Positions 32,901 to 43,920 of a stretch of DNA of 64,000 nucleotides are shown here, piece by piece. This DNA is from Apiosordaria backusii (lineage: Eukaryota > Ascomycota > Sordariomycetes > Sordariales > Lasiosphaeriaceae). The stretch spans positions 310,001-374,000 of the forward strand of contig JAUKTV010000004.1 of assembly GCA_030549205.1 (NCBI GenBank), given 5' to 3'. The translations under genes and the position numbers were made by a program. A model generated the notes under the pieces. That model saw only the letters and a program-made list of their open reading frames with translations. It was not told where the DNA came from and did no database searches. How positions within the stretch are numbered: position 1 is the first letter of the stretch; each line of letters begins with the position of its first letter.

Positions 32901-34082
32901 TTCTTGAGGACGCGTTTAACCAGCTGTGGCGCAGGGAAGAAAGAGAGCTGCTGAGGCCACTGAAGGTCCGTCTTGGAGAATCTACTGGAGAAGAAGGCTT
33001 TGACTTGGGTGGTGTCCAACAGGAGTTTTTCCGTCTCGCACTTGCCGAGGCTTTGAACCCAGACTATGGTGCCTTCACCGTGGATGAAAGGAGTCGCATG
33101 GCCTGGTTTGTTCCCGGGTCGTTGGAAGATGAGTGGAGGTTTGAGCTTATCGGCCTGCTTGTTTCACTTGCCGTCTACAACGGGCTTACACTACCCGTAA
33201 CTTTCCCCAAGGCTCTCTACCGCAAGCTGTTGGGCAAACCAGTTAACAAGCTCCGACATATTGCCGACGGCTGGCCTGACATTGCCAGTTCTCTGACAGA
33301 AATCGAGCAATGGGACGACAACGGCTCCAAAGGGAAGCTAGAAGATCTGTGCATCACATACGACTTTTCCACCTCTGCCTTTGGACAGCACGTCATCAGA
33401 GAGATGAAGCCTTCTGCTTCAGGTGGCGACGATGAGAGTGATTGGGATCACAGCCCCTCAGAGGACGATTGGCCTCAGTTCTCTAAGACCGCCGCTCACG
33501 CCTCTTACCACCCTGCCCCGCACGAACACAACCCAGAAGAAGAATCCAAACCAGTCACCATCCACAACAGAGACGAGTACATTGCCGATTACATCCGCTA
33601 TCTCACCACGGTTTCTGTCCGCCCTCAATTCGAGGCTTTTGCCCGCGGATTTAGAACCTGTCTCCAGTTCAAGTCGCTCTCCCTTTTAACCCCCTCTTTA
33701 CTACAATCCCTAGTGGAAGGTGTCCAGGAAATTGACATCTCCGAGCTGAAACGGTACGCGAAATACACCGGTTATGACGCCTCTCATCCGACGATTAAGG
33801 ATTTCTGGTCGATTGTCAAGAGGTATGATGAGGACATGAAGAGGAAGCTGCTGGAATTTGTGACGGCGAGCGATAGGGTTCCCGTTGGGGGATGAAGTAT
33901 GTTGTTTTTAACATACAGAAGAATGGAGTTGAGATTGGTGAGGGGATGGGAGGAAGGGGAGGCTGCCGACGAGTTATACTTGTTATAGCACGCTGCTGCT
34001 GCCGGAGTATAAGGATAAGGAGACGTTGAGGGAGAGGTTGGGGATGGCGTTGGAGAATGCAAGGGGGTTTGGGTTTGCCTAG
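29967..34082 (+). CDS. AZUL-HECT E3 ubiquitin ligase (UBE3A-like), C-lobe out of frame as given
   Basis: Transfers ubiquitin from an E2 to substrates through a catalytic Cys. Exons are 29967-30193, 30255-32488 and 32544 onward; introns of 61 and 55 nt join in phases 2 and 1. The AZUL zinc domain ([20 protein letters not shown]) spans the first junction. A long disordered linker follows, then the HECT N-lobe ([19 protein letters not shown]) and [18 protein letters not shown]. The frame ends at TGA 33893-33895 after [10 protein letters not shown], before the C-lobe. The C-lobe is present just downstream in two other frames: [13 protein letters not shown], then [20 protein letters not shown] with the catalytic Cys, ending at TAG 34080-34082. 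Each break lies at a G run one base short (33887-33891 and 33956-33959). The gap is too small for normal introns. Confidence 0.9.
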
Positions 34083-34258
34083 GGTGGTAGACTGATAAGG
34101 GGGTGGTAAGGGGGTGGTGGTGCAAGGGGGTATTATAGCAAATGTAGCAGGAGAAACTATAGGGGTGGGTTGGATTTTGGTTGAGCAGAAGCATTCATTT
34201 TCGAAGAGATCAAGGGGAATAGGTAACCTGGATCAGATATTAAAAGCGTTGGTATCTA

Positions 34259-34488
<230 letters not shown>

Positions 34489-34942
34489 CCATTGAGTTGC
34501 CACTTCGCTCATAATCAGTTGTTTGTTTTGGACCTGGAAAGAGACAAAATGTTTAACTGAGAGTCTTATACACTGCTCGGTCTGATTCTGTTGGCAAGCT
34601 AGCAAGGGAATTTCAACATGAACTTGGACGTTATAAGTCTTGACTCTGCATTTAGGGAATGAAGCTCAGCCTAAAAGGGTAATATCCCCGACTCTACAGT
34701 AGAATAAAATCATCCCAGCTTTACCAGTGTCACTGTCTTCTTGCGCGGTCCCTCAGTCCCCTGCCGTGGCATGTTGATTTCCTGGCATTACTCCACGATA
34801 ACAACCCCCTCCCCAACAATAACGAAGCCTTAATTCTCGTCTCGACTGGTCAACAGCTCGACAACTAACCTCATCAATTTTCCCTACAAAGGAAGCACAA
34901 TACGGTAGCTATGGCTGTTGACCTGCGCCTGTCACGTTATAT
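34489..34942. other. Intergenic, no gene seen
   Basis: AT-rich flank of the microsatellite followed by ordinary sequence. No coding signal was seen. Confidence 0.5.
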
Positions 34943-35454
34943 TTATCCCACCATGTATAGATGGGCTGGCCACAGGCAATGGGTTTGGACGTAGTCGCCT
35001 TTCCGCCATTCTCCTTGATGGGCTTGGGTTTGACGATCATTTTTCCCATGGGTGACCGTCAAGCTCTTCCACCTGACCTGCTTGTAATTTCTTTCTGAAG
35101 AGAGCACAGTGCTGTCGTCATTGAACTCCACTTCATCTTCGTTCAGCAGATAAGTATAGTGAGAGCCTCGAAACCAAGGGATTCTGGATGGTATCGCTCA
35201 CCGTAAATATCACCGTCAGGAGGGAGCGACGGCCCAGGTACGGAATTACCGTTTGGTTTGATCCCTAAGAAAGAGTAGACCGCCATCTGGACTTGGGGAA
35301 CGTTGGCGTCGCGGTGTTGCGTGACACGCCCTTTCCCACCGTCCCCCCATTTCTTAACCGGGAAGAATTCCGGTCTAAGAAAACGAGACAGTGGCACCGG
35401 AGAAATCACGCAGTAGACCTTCTTCCAATGCCAACCTCGCCCCTCATGACACAT
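34943..35454 (-). CDS. Hypothetical protein, structure uncertain
   Basis: From ATG 35454 the minus strand reads protein-like sequence (VYCVISPVPLSRFLRPEFFP, GKGRVTQHRDANVPQVQMAV, DGDIYGERYHPESLGF) to a stop at 35143. Adjacent minus-strand sequence in another frame is also protein-like (HYTYLLNEDEVEFNDDSTVL) and runs to 34943. Joining them needs either a 38-nt intron (GTTTCG donor, CTGAAC branch, GAAG acceptor, phase 1) or a frameshift. No family was recognised. The start codon overlaps, head to head, the ATG of the plus-strand frame at 35453. Confidence 0.35.
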
Positions 35455-35860
35455 GGGTTCACTTCCGGAACAACCGCTTGAACATTCCTCTGCTGCCGCT
35501 TCTTCCGCCGGCGCAGCCTTCCCGCACGCTCGCGCTCGCAAGCCCTCTTCCGTCCTCAACACGCGCCCAATCGAGGACATCGATCTCATTGGGTTGCGCC
35601 CAGCAAGGGAGGCAATGCTCGACGTCATTGATGGCATTGCCCATTGGGCTGAAGAGGCCGCTGCCCAGGCAGTCCCATTCCACCCAGAGCAAGCAGACCC
35701 AAATACCCCAGCCAGCGGGCAGCAACACGCCAACCAACCTGGGAATGAAGAGAGACATCCCTCTGCTGAAGGATCATCAACTATGGTGCTCGGATCCACC
35801 ACGGGACAGCCATCCGCCAATACCGAGCCATGCCCGATTATCCAACTAGCTACAACTTGA
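35453..35860 (+). CDS. Hypothetical protein (135 aa)
   Basis: Unrecognised. It starts at ATG 35453, inside the palindrome CATG that also holds the start of the minus-strand frame. It has an Ala/Ser-rich beginning, a clearly helical core (IEDIDLIGLRPAREAMLDVI, then GIAHWAEEAAAQAVPF) and a polar tail. Further protein-like sequence occurs in other frames downstream (to about 36085), so an intron or a frameshift may truncate this model. Confidence 0.38.
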   Translation: MGSLPEQPLEHSSAAASSAGAAFPHARARKPSSVLNTRPIEDIDLIGLRPAREAMLDVIDGIAHWAEEAAAQAVPFHPEQADPNTPASGQQHANQPGNEERHPSAEGSSTMVLGSTTGQPSANTEPCPIIQLATT

Positions 35861-36948
35861 GGGGTCGACAATTCTCGAAGCTTGGAATGGGAACCCAACA
35901 ACCAGGGCAATGGAACAGCTTGCCAACATGCACCCTCTGCCTCTGCCTCCCGAAGATTCGCTCGCGAGCTGAATTGCAACTACAACCTTGGCGCTCCTTT
36001 CGGGGAAACGGTGCGGGGGTTTTATATCCAGTGCAGAATTCATAATCATCATACCAAAGGAAACTATCCTTTCAATTCTTCCTAGCGCTCTATCTTGGAT
36101 TGTGTAAGTGCCCGTCACCCTCCATGGTCACTCCGGTTAAAGAAGTCACTTAGTAACAAGATGTGCACTTTGCTAATTATAAGTAGCAATATAATTCGAA
36201 AAATTCTTTTCGGTATTGTCGTTATCGCTAGCGCCGGCGTCCTTGCGACGTTTTACTTTTTTCCGCCCCCCGACCCTCGTGACGAGCTTCGGCTAACAGC
36301 AAGGGTTTGGAGAGACGGGGAGAGGAGCAGAGCGACCGAGAGGCGACTTCCTGGTGGGTGATTGTCGGTTTTTGATACCACGGCGCGCGCGCGGACGCGG
36401 TGCTGAGGAGATGCTGGGATGGCGTTGTTGTGAAGTCTAGACAATATTCAGATGGTTTAGTTTTTAAAAATAGAAAAAGAAGAACAATCCAATCAATCTG
36501 AGGAATTCTTGAAAGTAATTTGGAAAAGCTTATCTTGAAAATGTCGTACCAAAAGGACATCCTTGCCTACAGGCAAGGCTAAGGGTATCTTACCCTCCAC
36601 AGGAAAATGTCCAATCACGAAGAATGGGCTTAGAAGAATAAGGCTCACCTCCCTAATTATTCCTTTTTTCAAAATTATGGTGTTGCAAAAAGGGCCGGGC
36701 TGCACTGGGTACTCCTCACCTTTATCTTATATATAATTATCTATGTGCCCATGAGCACATTAAAGAAGGTTCAACATTCGATATATTTAACATACCTTCT
36801 CATCTTTTAATCTACAATCAACGATAATCACCGAAAGTATAGGCAGGTAAGTATCCACGCCCTGGACAAAGAAACGACACCGCTACCACCACAACTTGCC
36901 ATCTGGGTCTACAAGATATACGTCTCCTGATTACATTTAAAATTTGCA
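35861..36948. other. Intergenic, partly AT-rich, no supported gene
   Basis: The left end has coding-like fragments possibly belonging to the 35453 gene. From about 36140, and especially 36430-36830, the sequence is AT-rich with many TpA steps, suggesting old mutated repeat DNA. No intact element was seen. Confidence 0.45.
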
Positions 36949-37161
36949 TACCTATCGATTATCTCAAGAAACATGTCGACTATCTTAGGGGGCTTATCGA
37001 TTATTTTAAACCCCTCTTGATAAGTGTTTTAGAAAGGCCTATCAACTATCCTAAAAGGTCTACCAACTATCTTTCAAGGCCTATCTTTTATCTATTAAAG
37101 CCAGTCGACTCTCTTATTATGCACACTATTAACTGCATTTCAAGGCCCATCCAACACTTGC
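36949..37161 (+). repeat. Degenerate 21-bp tandem repeat array encoding heptads
   Basis: About ten consecutive units, mostly 21 bp with two of 24 bp, follow CCTATCGATTATCTCAAG-like sequences. In one unbroken frame they read as heptads: PIDYLKK, HVDYLRG, LIDYFKP, then after an 8-residue unit PINYPKR, STNYLSR, PIFYLLK, PVDSLIM, and later PIQHLLA. The frame stays open to TGA 37284-37286. No start codon or promoter was identified, so coding status is open. Confidence 0.7.
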
Positions 37162-37579
37162 TTGCACTACCGGCTTTTGATCCACAGCGTGGCACCTCCA
37201 CATCCATCCTCGTTTCCATCTTTCCCATCTCCCCGCCAACGCCCCTTAATTTGTTCACACAACCCCTATTCCCTGGCCTTGTCTGAGTGGTATTCCGCCA
37301 TATCACAGACACCACCACACATGCAAACAACGATTGCAATGCAATGCACTACGATCAAACACTGAGGAAGTAATGTAAAGACTATTTTCATGACTGCCAC
37401 AATGTCTACACTACACCAACCACCTATCTCTACAAGCCTCGTATTCAAATATCCCCCAACCTCCCGACTAAGAAACACTGTGTGTCTCCCAATTCCAAAC
37501 CATACATATATACATGTTTATCACCTTCGGGCTCTTTTCAACCAGACCACAGAAAAGAACAACCTCGGCCCTTGGGCTT

Positions 37580-39913
37580 TTACCCCGCCAACGGCCAGCT
37601 TTTCCACTCGTAGACCCATGCTATATCCTTGTGGCAAACCTTGGGAATCGGCGGCCACAACTTCCGGAAGATTTTCGTGAGCGGGTTCTGGGGTTTTACC
37701 AAACACCGAACACAATATGCGTCATCAGAGTACGCATCCAAAGCATTCCCCCATTCAACGGCCCATTCCCCCAATTCCGTGATCTTAGGTGCAGTTTTCT
37801 GAGCCGCCGGAGTAGCGGGTCCATCCGGCGATTGCATGGGATTTCTCTTGATGAGATACTCCCTCTGCAGGCCCGCCGCCCAAGGAAATGACTGGCGCCA
37901 CAATGGGGATAGAGTCAGCTCTATCATCCCATTGTCGGTATGCACAGGGTCAAAGAACAGGCCAAACCCCCGCACTTTCAGAAGCATCGTGTTCAATTTG
38001 GATGGAGTGGCGCTGGCGTCAACAATAGTGTTATAGATGGCTTGAGCCAAGTCCTGGTCCACAGCGGCGTTCACCATGCCCTCTAAGGCGTGGCCATTGG
38101 TATAAGTATATCTCTCACCAACAGGCAAAAGCTCACGGCTGAAGCCATCCGGTCCATCCCAGAGACGCGTTGCTTCCGCTGGAGGTAGCATCGTCGTGCC
38201 TGAATATACCTCTTCAGGGGGAGGCGCAGTAGGGGGGCTAGAGTTCCCTGGAAGCCGAGGGTCCGGTGTTAATCGGTCGATGATTTGAGGAATAGGAGGG
38301 TGGGCTTCCAGCTCCAGGGAGAGTCTCTCCAACATTCTGAAGCCACGACCGAGAGCTCTATATCGCCTAACCTCAGCCTCATCACCCATCGACCGCCTAA
38401 TGGAAACTGATAGGTCCTGAATAGCCGGATAGCGGGCCGCGAGATCGTATAGTTGTTGCTCTGTAGGGGACCGGGCTGTGTCGACCCTACATGGAACATC
38501 CAGACTGAATCCGGGCTTCAGCCACAGAACTTTGAGGTGGGGATTTGGTTCCAACATGTTCCCATCGCCATCCTCGTGGGCGCCAAGGGAGACGGCCTCG
38601 TGGTCCCATCCACACAAATGGAGTTTTCTCAGCTGCGTAAGGGTGCTCAAGAACCTTTTGACAGCTCTGAAATAGTGGACTGCATGCCAGGTGGTCTGCC
38701 CACTGATTTCACAGTCGAGAGATAAAGACCTCAAGAAAGGAAAGCTCAATCTTGACAGGGTCTCGACTGTTTCCTGGTCAAGAGAAATCGTCAATTTCAG
38801 GCTTTCCAACGCAGATAAGTCAACCCGAGCCTGCCAGTGTGCAAGATGGCTCCTTGAAAGTATGTTGAGTCTGGCATCGTCCCATCCATCATAAAGAAGT
38901 TCAAGATGCCTAATGGGAAGAAGCCGGGCTCCTCTCTCCAGCTTCTCTCCGAGGTTTCTGGCTTCCCTGAAAACAAAAGGTGATACAGCCAGATCGTCGT
39001 GCCCGCCCCCATCATAATAATGGCACTTGCGGAGCTCGCGCAGGTTGGGTGCCAAACACTTGGTTGTCATGATCTGGTAGACAGCCTCTGCTTGAGGGCT
39101 CGGTGTACTTCGGCGTGCCAACTGAGGACAGAATTCGGTTTGCATCCAGATGCTGTAAAGACTTGGCGAACTAATGATTGCAAGTTCATGGGGGTCCTGT
39201 ACCACCCAAGACTGGGTGTCGAGGCTTCGTAGCGACCAAGTTCGCAAATGTAGACGTGCAATCCTCTTCTCGTGCACTACCTTCAGCAGGCAAGGAGGGA
39301 GTTGGCTGGGACACTGAAAGATGAGATCCGTCAAGCCGGTGAGTTCTTGAATCAGCTCGGCTGCTGGTAACCAAACGTGATCCAAAGCGTGCATCTGCTG
39401 GATCGAAGTTGAATTGGGTTTAATTTGAAGTTCGTGCCCTTGTCCAAATTCGCTGTGGGAACCAACTATTTTACTTTGTTCGAGATCCCACTTGGTATGG
39501 CGCCCCACTATTGCGCCATGGGATTGTCGTATGTTGTAAAACTGCATCATTCTCTCGTCGGGGCGTCGTATGTTGAAAAGACTCCAGGGCCGGGCTTGGT
39601 TCGTCGTCCAGTCTTTCTCCTCATCAAGATAATACACATTATTCACATCACGAATGAGCAAAACGCTGCGGACATCCCCCTAGGAGCCACGCCTTTCCAG
39701 AAGGTCTTTGCATTGTGCAACGTGTTGACGCAGTCGCGACGGGGTAGAGACGTAAAAGGTGATATCGCGGAACAGAGTTCTCTTTGCCGCGGCATATGAA
39801 TCCCAGCTGGCCTGGGCAAAGCTTCGCAGACTCTGCATATCCGTTTCTCCAAGGAGCTCACATGTGCGATTTTTGAGCTCCGTCGGAAGTGCCTCAAACG
39901 TTGGTCTCGCCAT
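37580..39913 (-). pseudogene. F-box-like protein gene with one internal TAG
   Basis: From ATG 39913 the frame encodes an F-box-like start (FEALPTELKNRTCELLGETD) and a family-typical segment (LFRDITFYVSTPSRLRQHVA). It then meets TAG at 39680-39682 (codon 78). The same frame resumes at once and stays open for almost 700 codons to 37580 (VRSVLLIRDVNNVYYLDEEK, then long Leu-rich repeat-like sequence). The protein without the stop would be about 777 aa, normal for Pezizomycotina F-box proteins, presumed SCF ubiquitin-ligase receptors. No donor/acceptor pair removes the TAG while keeping frame. Calling it a pseudogene is an inference; a sequencing error is possible. Confidence 0.68.
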
Positions 39914-40931
39914 ATCTTGCTGAACGGTTTGCTCACGGTTGATATGCGGTTTTCGAGCCTTAGGGGGGAGTTACGATGGCAGCAGATGGACTCAAGGCGT
40001 GCCACTTGTTGGGACGGGAGGGAGCAAGCAGTTGACAATCCAAAAAGTTGAGCATAAAAGAAATTATTTTCGATTGGTGAAGGTAGTTAACTGGGCTGCG
40101 CAAATAAACAACTGAAGTAAGTGGTATGTCAAGAGGATGTGAAGTCTGTTCGCTATCTGGGAGAGGGAGAAGTCGAGGGCGAGGGGGAGAACAACGATGG
40201 CTCAGTTTTCAGAGGAGAGAAATGGGAAGTGGCGAGGCAGCCCTGGTGACGACATGTTAAGCCCGCTTGAATCTAAGGCAAGAACGGTAAAGGGAGGAGC
40301 AGACAACACTGGTGATCTCAAGGTAAGGTCTACCATTTGCGGTGCACCTTCTGTTAACCCAGCAGTGGCAAGCGGTAACGAGAATGTAAAGAACACTCCT
40401 CCTCCTGAGCTAAATATTGGGAAGTGCCAGACAGTTTCGAAAAGATGGGGCAAGATGGACGAGCCTATGTTGTATGACGGCTTTCGTAGATGATACCCGT
40501 GTGTCTAAGGCAGCACCCAGTCAGCAACCCCTCATGCATCTGTCCATTATTTAGGTACTCTCGTCTCACGGAGTCCAAGGGATAGCTATCACCTAGTATC
40601 CCAACAAGAAAATCTGTAAACCAACACAATTGATTCCCGATCATATCCCTGATTAAAGCTCTCACACAAACCCGAGCACAAGCCTCTCCGCAACATACCC
40701 ACAAAAGAAAACCATTCCCTTATTACACAAATGGACTTGCGCTGGGTTTTGTTCTGGGAGGTACTCGTAGATGAGAAGAACAGAAAACTGATATTGAGTT
40801 TGTTATGCATGTGGTGTAGTTCAGTTTATGCATCACACTCTTTTTGCAAGGTGGTAGTGGTGATTGAAGGGTGGGAGGAGGGAGGGGTGGGTTGCTTGGT
40901 AAATGGTTGTTTTGGTGATGTAAACAACACA
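39914..40931. other. Intergenic, no gene seen
   Basis: Upstream region of the F-box gene and 5' flank of the tRNA gene. Open frames of up to 98 codons have no support. Confidence 0.55.
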
Positions 40932-41054
40932 GGCTCAATGGTCTAGTGGTATGATTCGCGCTTCGGGTTTTTATGTGAAAACTAAATCCAGAATTTGATT
41001 TAAAAACAAATTCAACCTTGTGCGAGGTCTCGGGTTCGATCCCCGATTGAGCCC
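40932..41054 (+). tRNA. tRNA-Pro (anticodon CGG) with a 51-nt intron
   Basis: The acceptor stem GGCTCAA pairs with TTGAGCC (41047-41053), discriminator C 41054. The A box TGGTCTAGTGG and B box GGTTCGATCC are canonical. The anticodon stem CGCGC (40957-40961) pairs with GTGCG (41020-41024), one G-T wobble, around the loop TTCGGGT with anticodon CGG at 40964-40966. The intron 40968-41018 sits between positions 37 and 38, the standard site. A T6 run at 41055-41060 is the polymerase III terminator. Confidence 0.96.
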
Positions 41055-41060
41055 TTTTTT
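41055..41060 (+). terminator. Pol III terminator of tRNA-Pro
   Basis: Six T residues directly follow the discriminator base of the tRNA. Confidence 0.8.
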
Positions 41061-41559
41061 CTTTTGCTTTTTTTACCAACCATGTTGGTTAGTGGGTGGG
41101 TGCTGACAGTGGCTGGGAAAAGAACTCTGACTCGAAACATCATCCTCATCACATCATGGCATCCCCTCACAGATAGGTAGACACTGTGAACATTGTCCTA
41201 GAACATCATCTCCAAAAAAACATGTATTGCAAGGTGTCGTCTCGAAATGGTTTCAAGTAGGTTCTTTTACTTTATACTTCATACATACTTTACAATGCCC
41301 GCGATGCGCCGCCGCCTACTACAACTGACACACACGACATTCACACTTGTAATATGCCCATCCTTTCCTATGACCATGATAAATATACCCATTGCAGCCA
41401 ACCCAAAAAAACAAACACAAACACCGCATCCACAAACATGCAACACACATCATCTTCTTCTGAGCACCTTCATTTGTGTGATGATTCTCTCTTTTTTTCA
41501 TCGAGCCATCAAAAAACGCATAAAAACATGGGGGGAATCTATGATGCTAAATTACTTTT
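41061..41559. other. 3' flank of BiP, no gene seen
   Basis: No coding signal between the tRNA and the BiP stop codon. The right half is CA-rich and probably 3' UTR of the BiP transcript on the minus strand. Confidence 0.55.
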
Positions 41560-43920
41560 TTAAAGCTCGTCATGGCCAGCGGGCTCATCGCCCTCACCAC
41601 CGGCACCACCGGCGGAGTACAGCTTGCTTGTGATGGGGTAAGCAACGCCGGACAGCTTCTCCTTCTGCTCCTCAAAGTCCTCAGTGGAGGCGGTAGCGGC
41701 TGGTCAAAAGAGTTAGCAATTATTCTCCTTTGTTGGGTGTTAAGCAATGTAAACTAACCATTCTCCTCAAGCCAGTCCTGGGTCTCCTTGACGGCATCGA
41801 GGATGGTCTCCTTGTCCTCCTCGGAGATCTTCTTGCCCATACCCTCCTCGTCGTTGACCTGGTTCTTCAGGGAGAAAGCGTAGTTCTCAAGACCGTTGCG
41901 AGCCTCAATGCGCTCACGGGTGGCCTTGTCCTCCTCGGCGTACTTCTCAGCTTCGGCAACCATGCGGTCAATTTCCTCCTGGGTAAGGCGGCCCTTGTCG
42001 TTGGTGATGGTGATGGACTCAGCCTTGCCAGTGCCCTTGTCGTGGGCGGAAACCTTGAGAATTCCGTTGGCGTCGAGCTCGAAGGAGACCTCGATTTGGG
42101 GAACGCCACGGGGAGCGGGGGGAATGCCAGTGAGCTCAAACTTGCCGAGGAGGTTGTTGTCTTTGGTCATGGAGCGCTCACCCTCGTAAACCTGGATCAA
42201 GACCACGGGCTGGTTATCAGCGGCGGTGGAGAAGATCTGGCTCTTGCGGGTAGGGATAGGGGTGTTACGGGTGATAAGCTTGGTCATGACACCGCCAGTG
42301 GTCTCAATACCGAGAGTAAGGGGGTTGACATCCATGAGGACGATTTCCTCGGTGCCCTCCTCGCCGGAAAGAACACCAGCCTGGACGGCAGCACCGAAAG
42401 CAACGGCCTCATCGGGGTTGATACCCTTGGAAGCCTTCTTGCCATTAAAGAACTCCTCAATAAGAGCCTGGACCTTGGGGATACGGGTAGAACCACCAAC
42501 AAGGACGATATCATCGACCTCGCTCTTGGCAACCTTGGCGTCCTTGAGAACCTGCTTCACGGGCTCGAGGGTCTTGCGGAAGAGGTCGTTGTTGAGCTCC
42601 TCGAACTTGGCGCGGGTAAGGGTCTCGGAGAAGTCCTTGCCGGCGAAGAGAGACTCGATTTCGACACGGGTGGACATCTGGCTCGAAAGAGTGCGCTTGG
42701 CCTTCTCGGCCTCCCGCTTGAGCTTACCCATGGCTTTGGCGTCAGTGGTGACGTCGACACCGTGCTTCTTGTTGAAGAGCTTGGCGAAGTGGTTGATGAT
42801 ACGCTGGTCGAAATCCTCACCACCAAGATGGGTATCACCGGCAGTAGCCAAAACCTCAAAGACACCCTGGTCGATGGAGAGGAGGGAGACATCGAAAGTA
42901 CCACCACCCAAGTCGTAGACAATGATCTGGCGCTCGCCATCAGTCTTGTCAAGGCCGTAAGCGATAGCAGCGGCGGTGGGCTCATTGACAATGCGGAGGA
43001 CGTTGAGGCCGGCGATCATACCGGCATCCTTGGTGGCCTGGCGCTGGTTGTCGTTGAAGTAGGCGGGAACGGTAACGACGGCGTGGGTGACCTTCTTGCC
43101 GAGATAGCTCTCAGCGGTCTCCTTCATCTTGCCAAGAATCATGGCGGAAATCTCCTCAGGGGTGAAGGTCTTGTCCTCACCGCGGACCTTGACGACAACA
43201 ACGGGCTTGTCATTCTTGTTAACGACCCTGCGGACGAAAGTTAGCAACTGTCTCGGGCTGTTCGAGAGCCATTGGGCACATACTTGAAGGGGTAGTGCTT
43301 GATATCGGCCTGGAGCTCCTTCTCAGAGAACTTGCGGCCGATGAGGCGCTTGATGTCGTAGATGGTGTTGTGAGGGTTGGAGGGGGCCTGGTTCTTGGCG
43401 GCGTCTCCGACTAATCTCTCATCATCGGTGAAGGCGACATAAGAGGGGGTAATACGGTTTCCTTGATCGTTGACGAGAATCTCGACCTTGCCCTTCTGCA
43501 TCACACCAACGCAACTAGGGTCTAGTTAGCCTCTTGTTCCCAAGTCTGTCTGCTTCCTCTGCCTCCACACCCCGCACTGCCGATCTGCAAAGTTGACACC
43601 GTGTCCCCAATGCCTTCAGTTGAGCCAAAGGCCAAAAAAGCAGCAGCGTCGGTGTGGTTCGAGCGTTCGACGAGGTTGCTGGCCGTGTAAAACTTACGAG
43701 TAGGTGGTGCCCAGATCCTGTAGAAGAAAGCTCGTTAGCAATTGTCCTCCCAGGAAATTCGGCAAAGCTTTGGACGGGTTGAACATACAATACCGATAAC
43801 AGTGCCATAGTCTTGGACGTCATCCGCTTTTACTTGCTGGACAAAGCCAGCAGAGAAGAGGAGGGCGAAAAACCCAATAATGCTGAGGCCGAGGGCCCAG
43901 CTCCGCGATCGACGTTCCAT
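41560..43920 (-). CDS. KAR2: ER-lumenal Hsp70 chaperone BiP
   Basis: The ER Hsp70 that drives translocation, folding and the unfolded-protein response. Five exons: 43789-43920, 43698-43717, 43284-43514, 41759-43227 and 41560-41699, encoding 663 aa. The four introns (71, 183, 56 and 59 nt) have standard ends, and the second exon is only 20 nt. A signal peptide ([20 protein letters not shown]) precedes mature sequence. The ATPase domain shows [44 protein letters not shown] and [11 protein letters not shown]. The substrate domain follows, and the C-terminus is GHDEL, the HDEL retrieval signal. A continuous 504-codon frame on the opposite strand is a codon-bias mirror of this gene. Confidence 0.98.

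Noticed and set aside
33893..33960. Introns to explain the HECT frame breaks
   Set aside because: The candidate GTATGT...ACATACAG is only about 22 nt and follows the stop, and the conserved protein sequence runs through the region. Missing bases explain it better.
41730..43244. A 504-codon open frame antisense to BiP
   Set aside because: It mirrors the Hsp70 gene codon by codon. Long antisense frames opposite Hsp70 are a known effect of codon bias, and the frame runs across a BiP intron boundary with no signals of its own.
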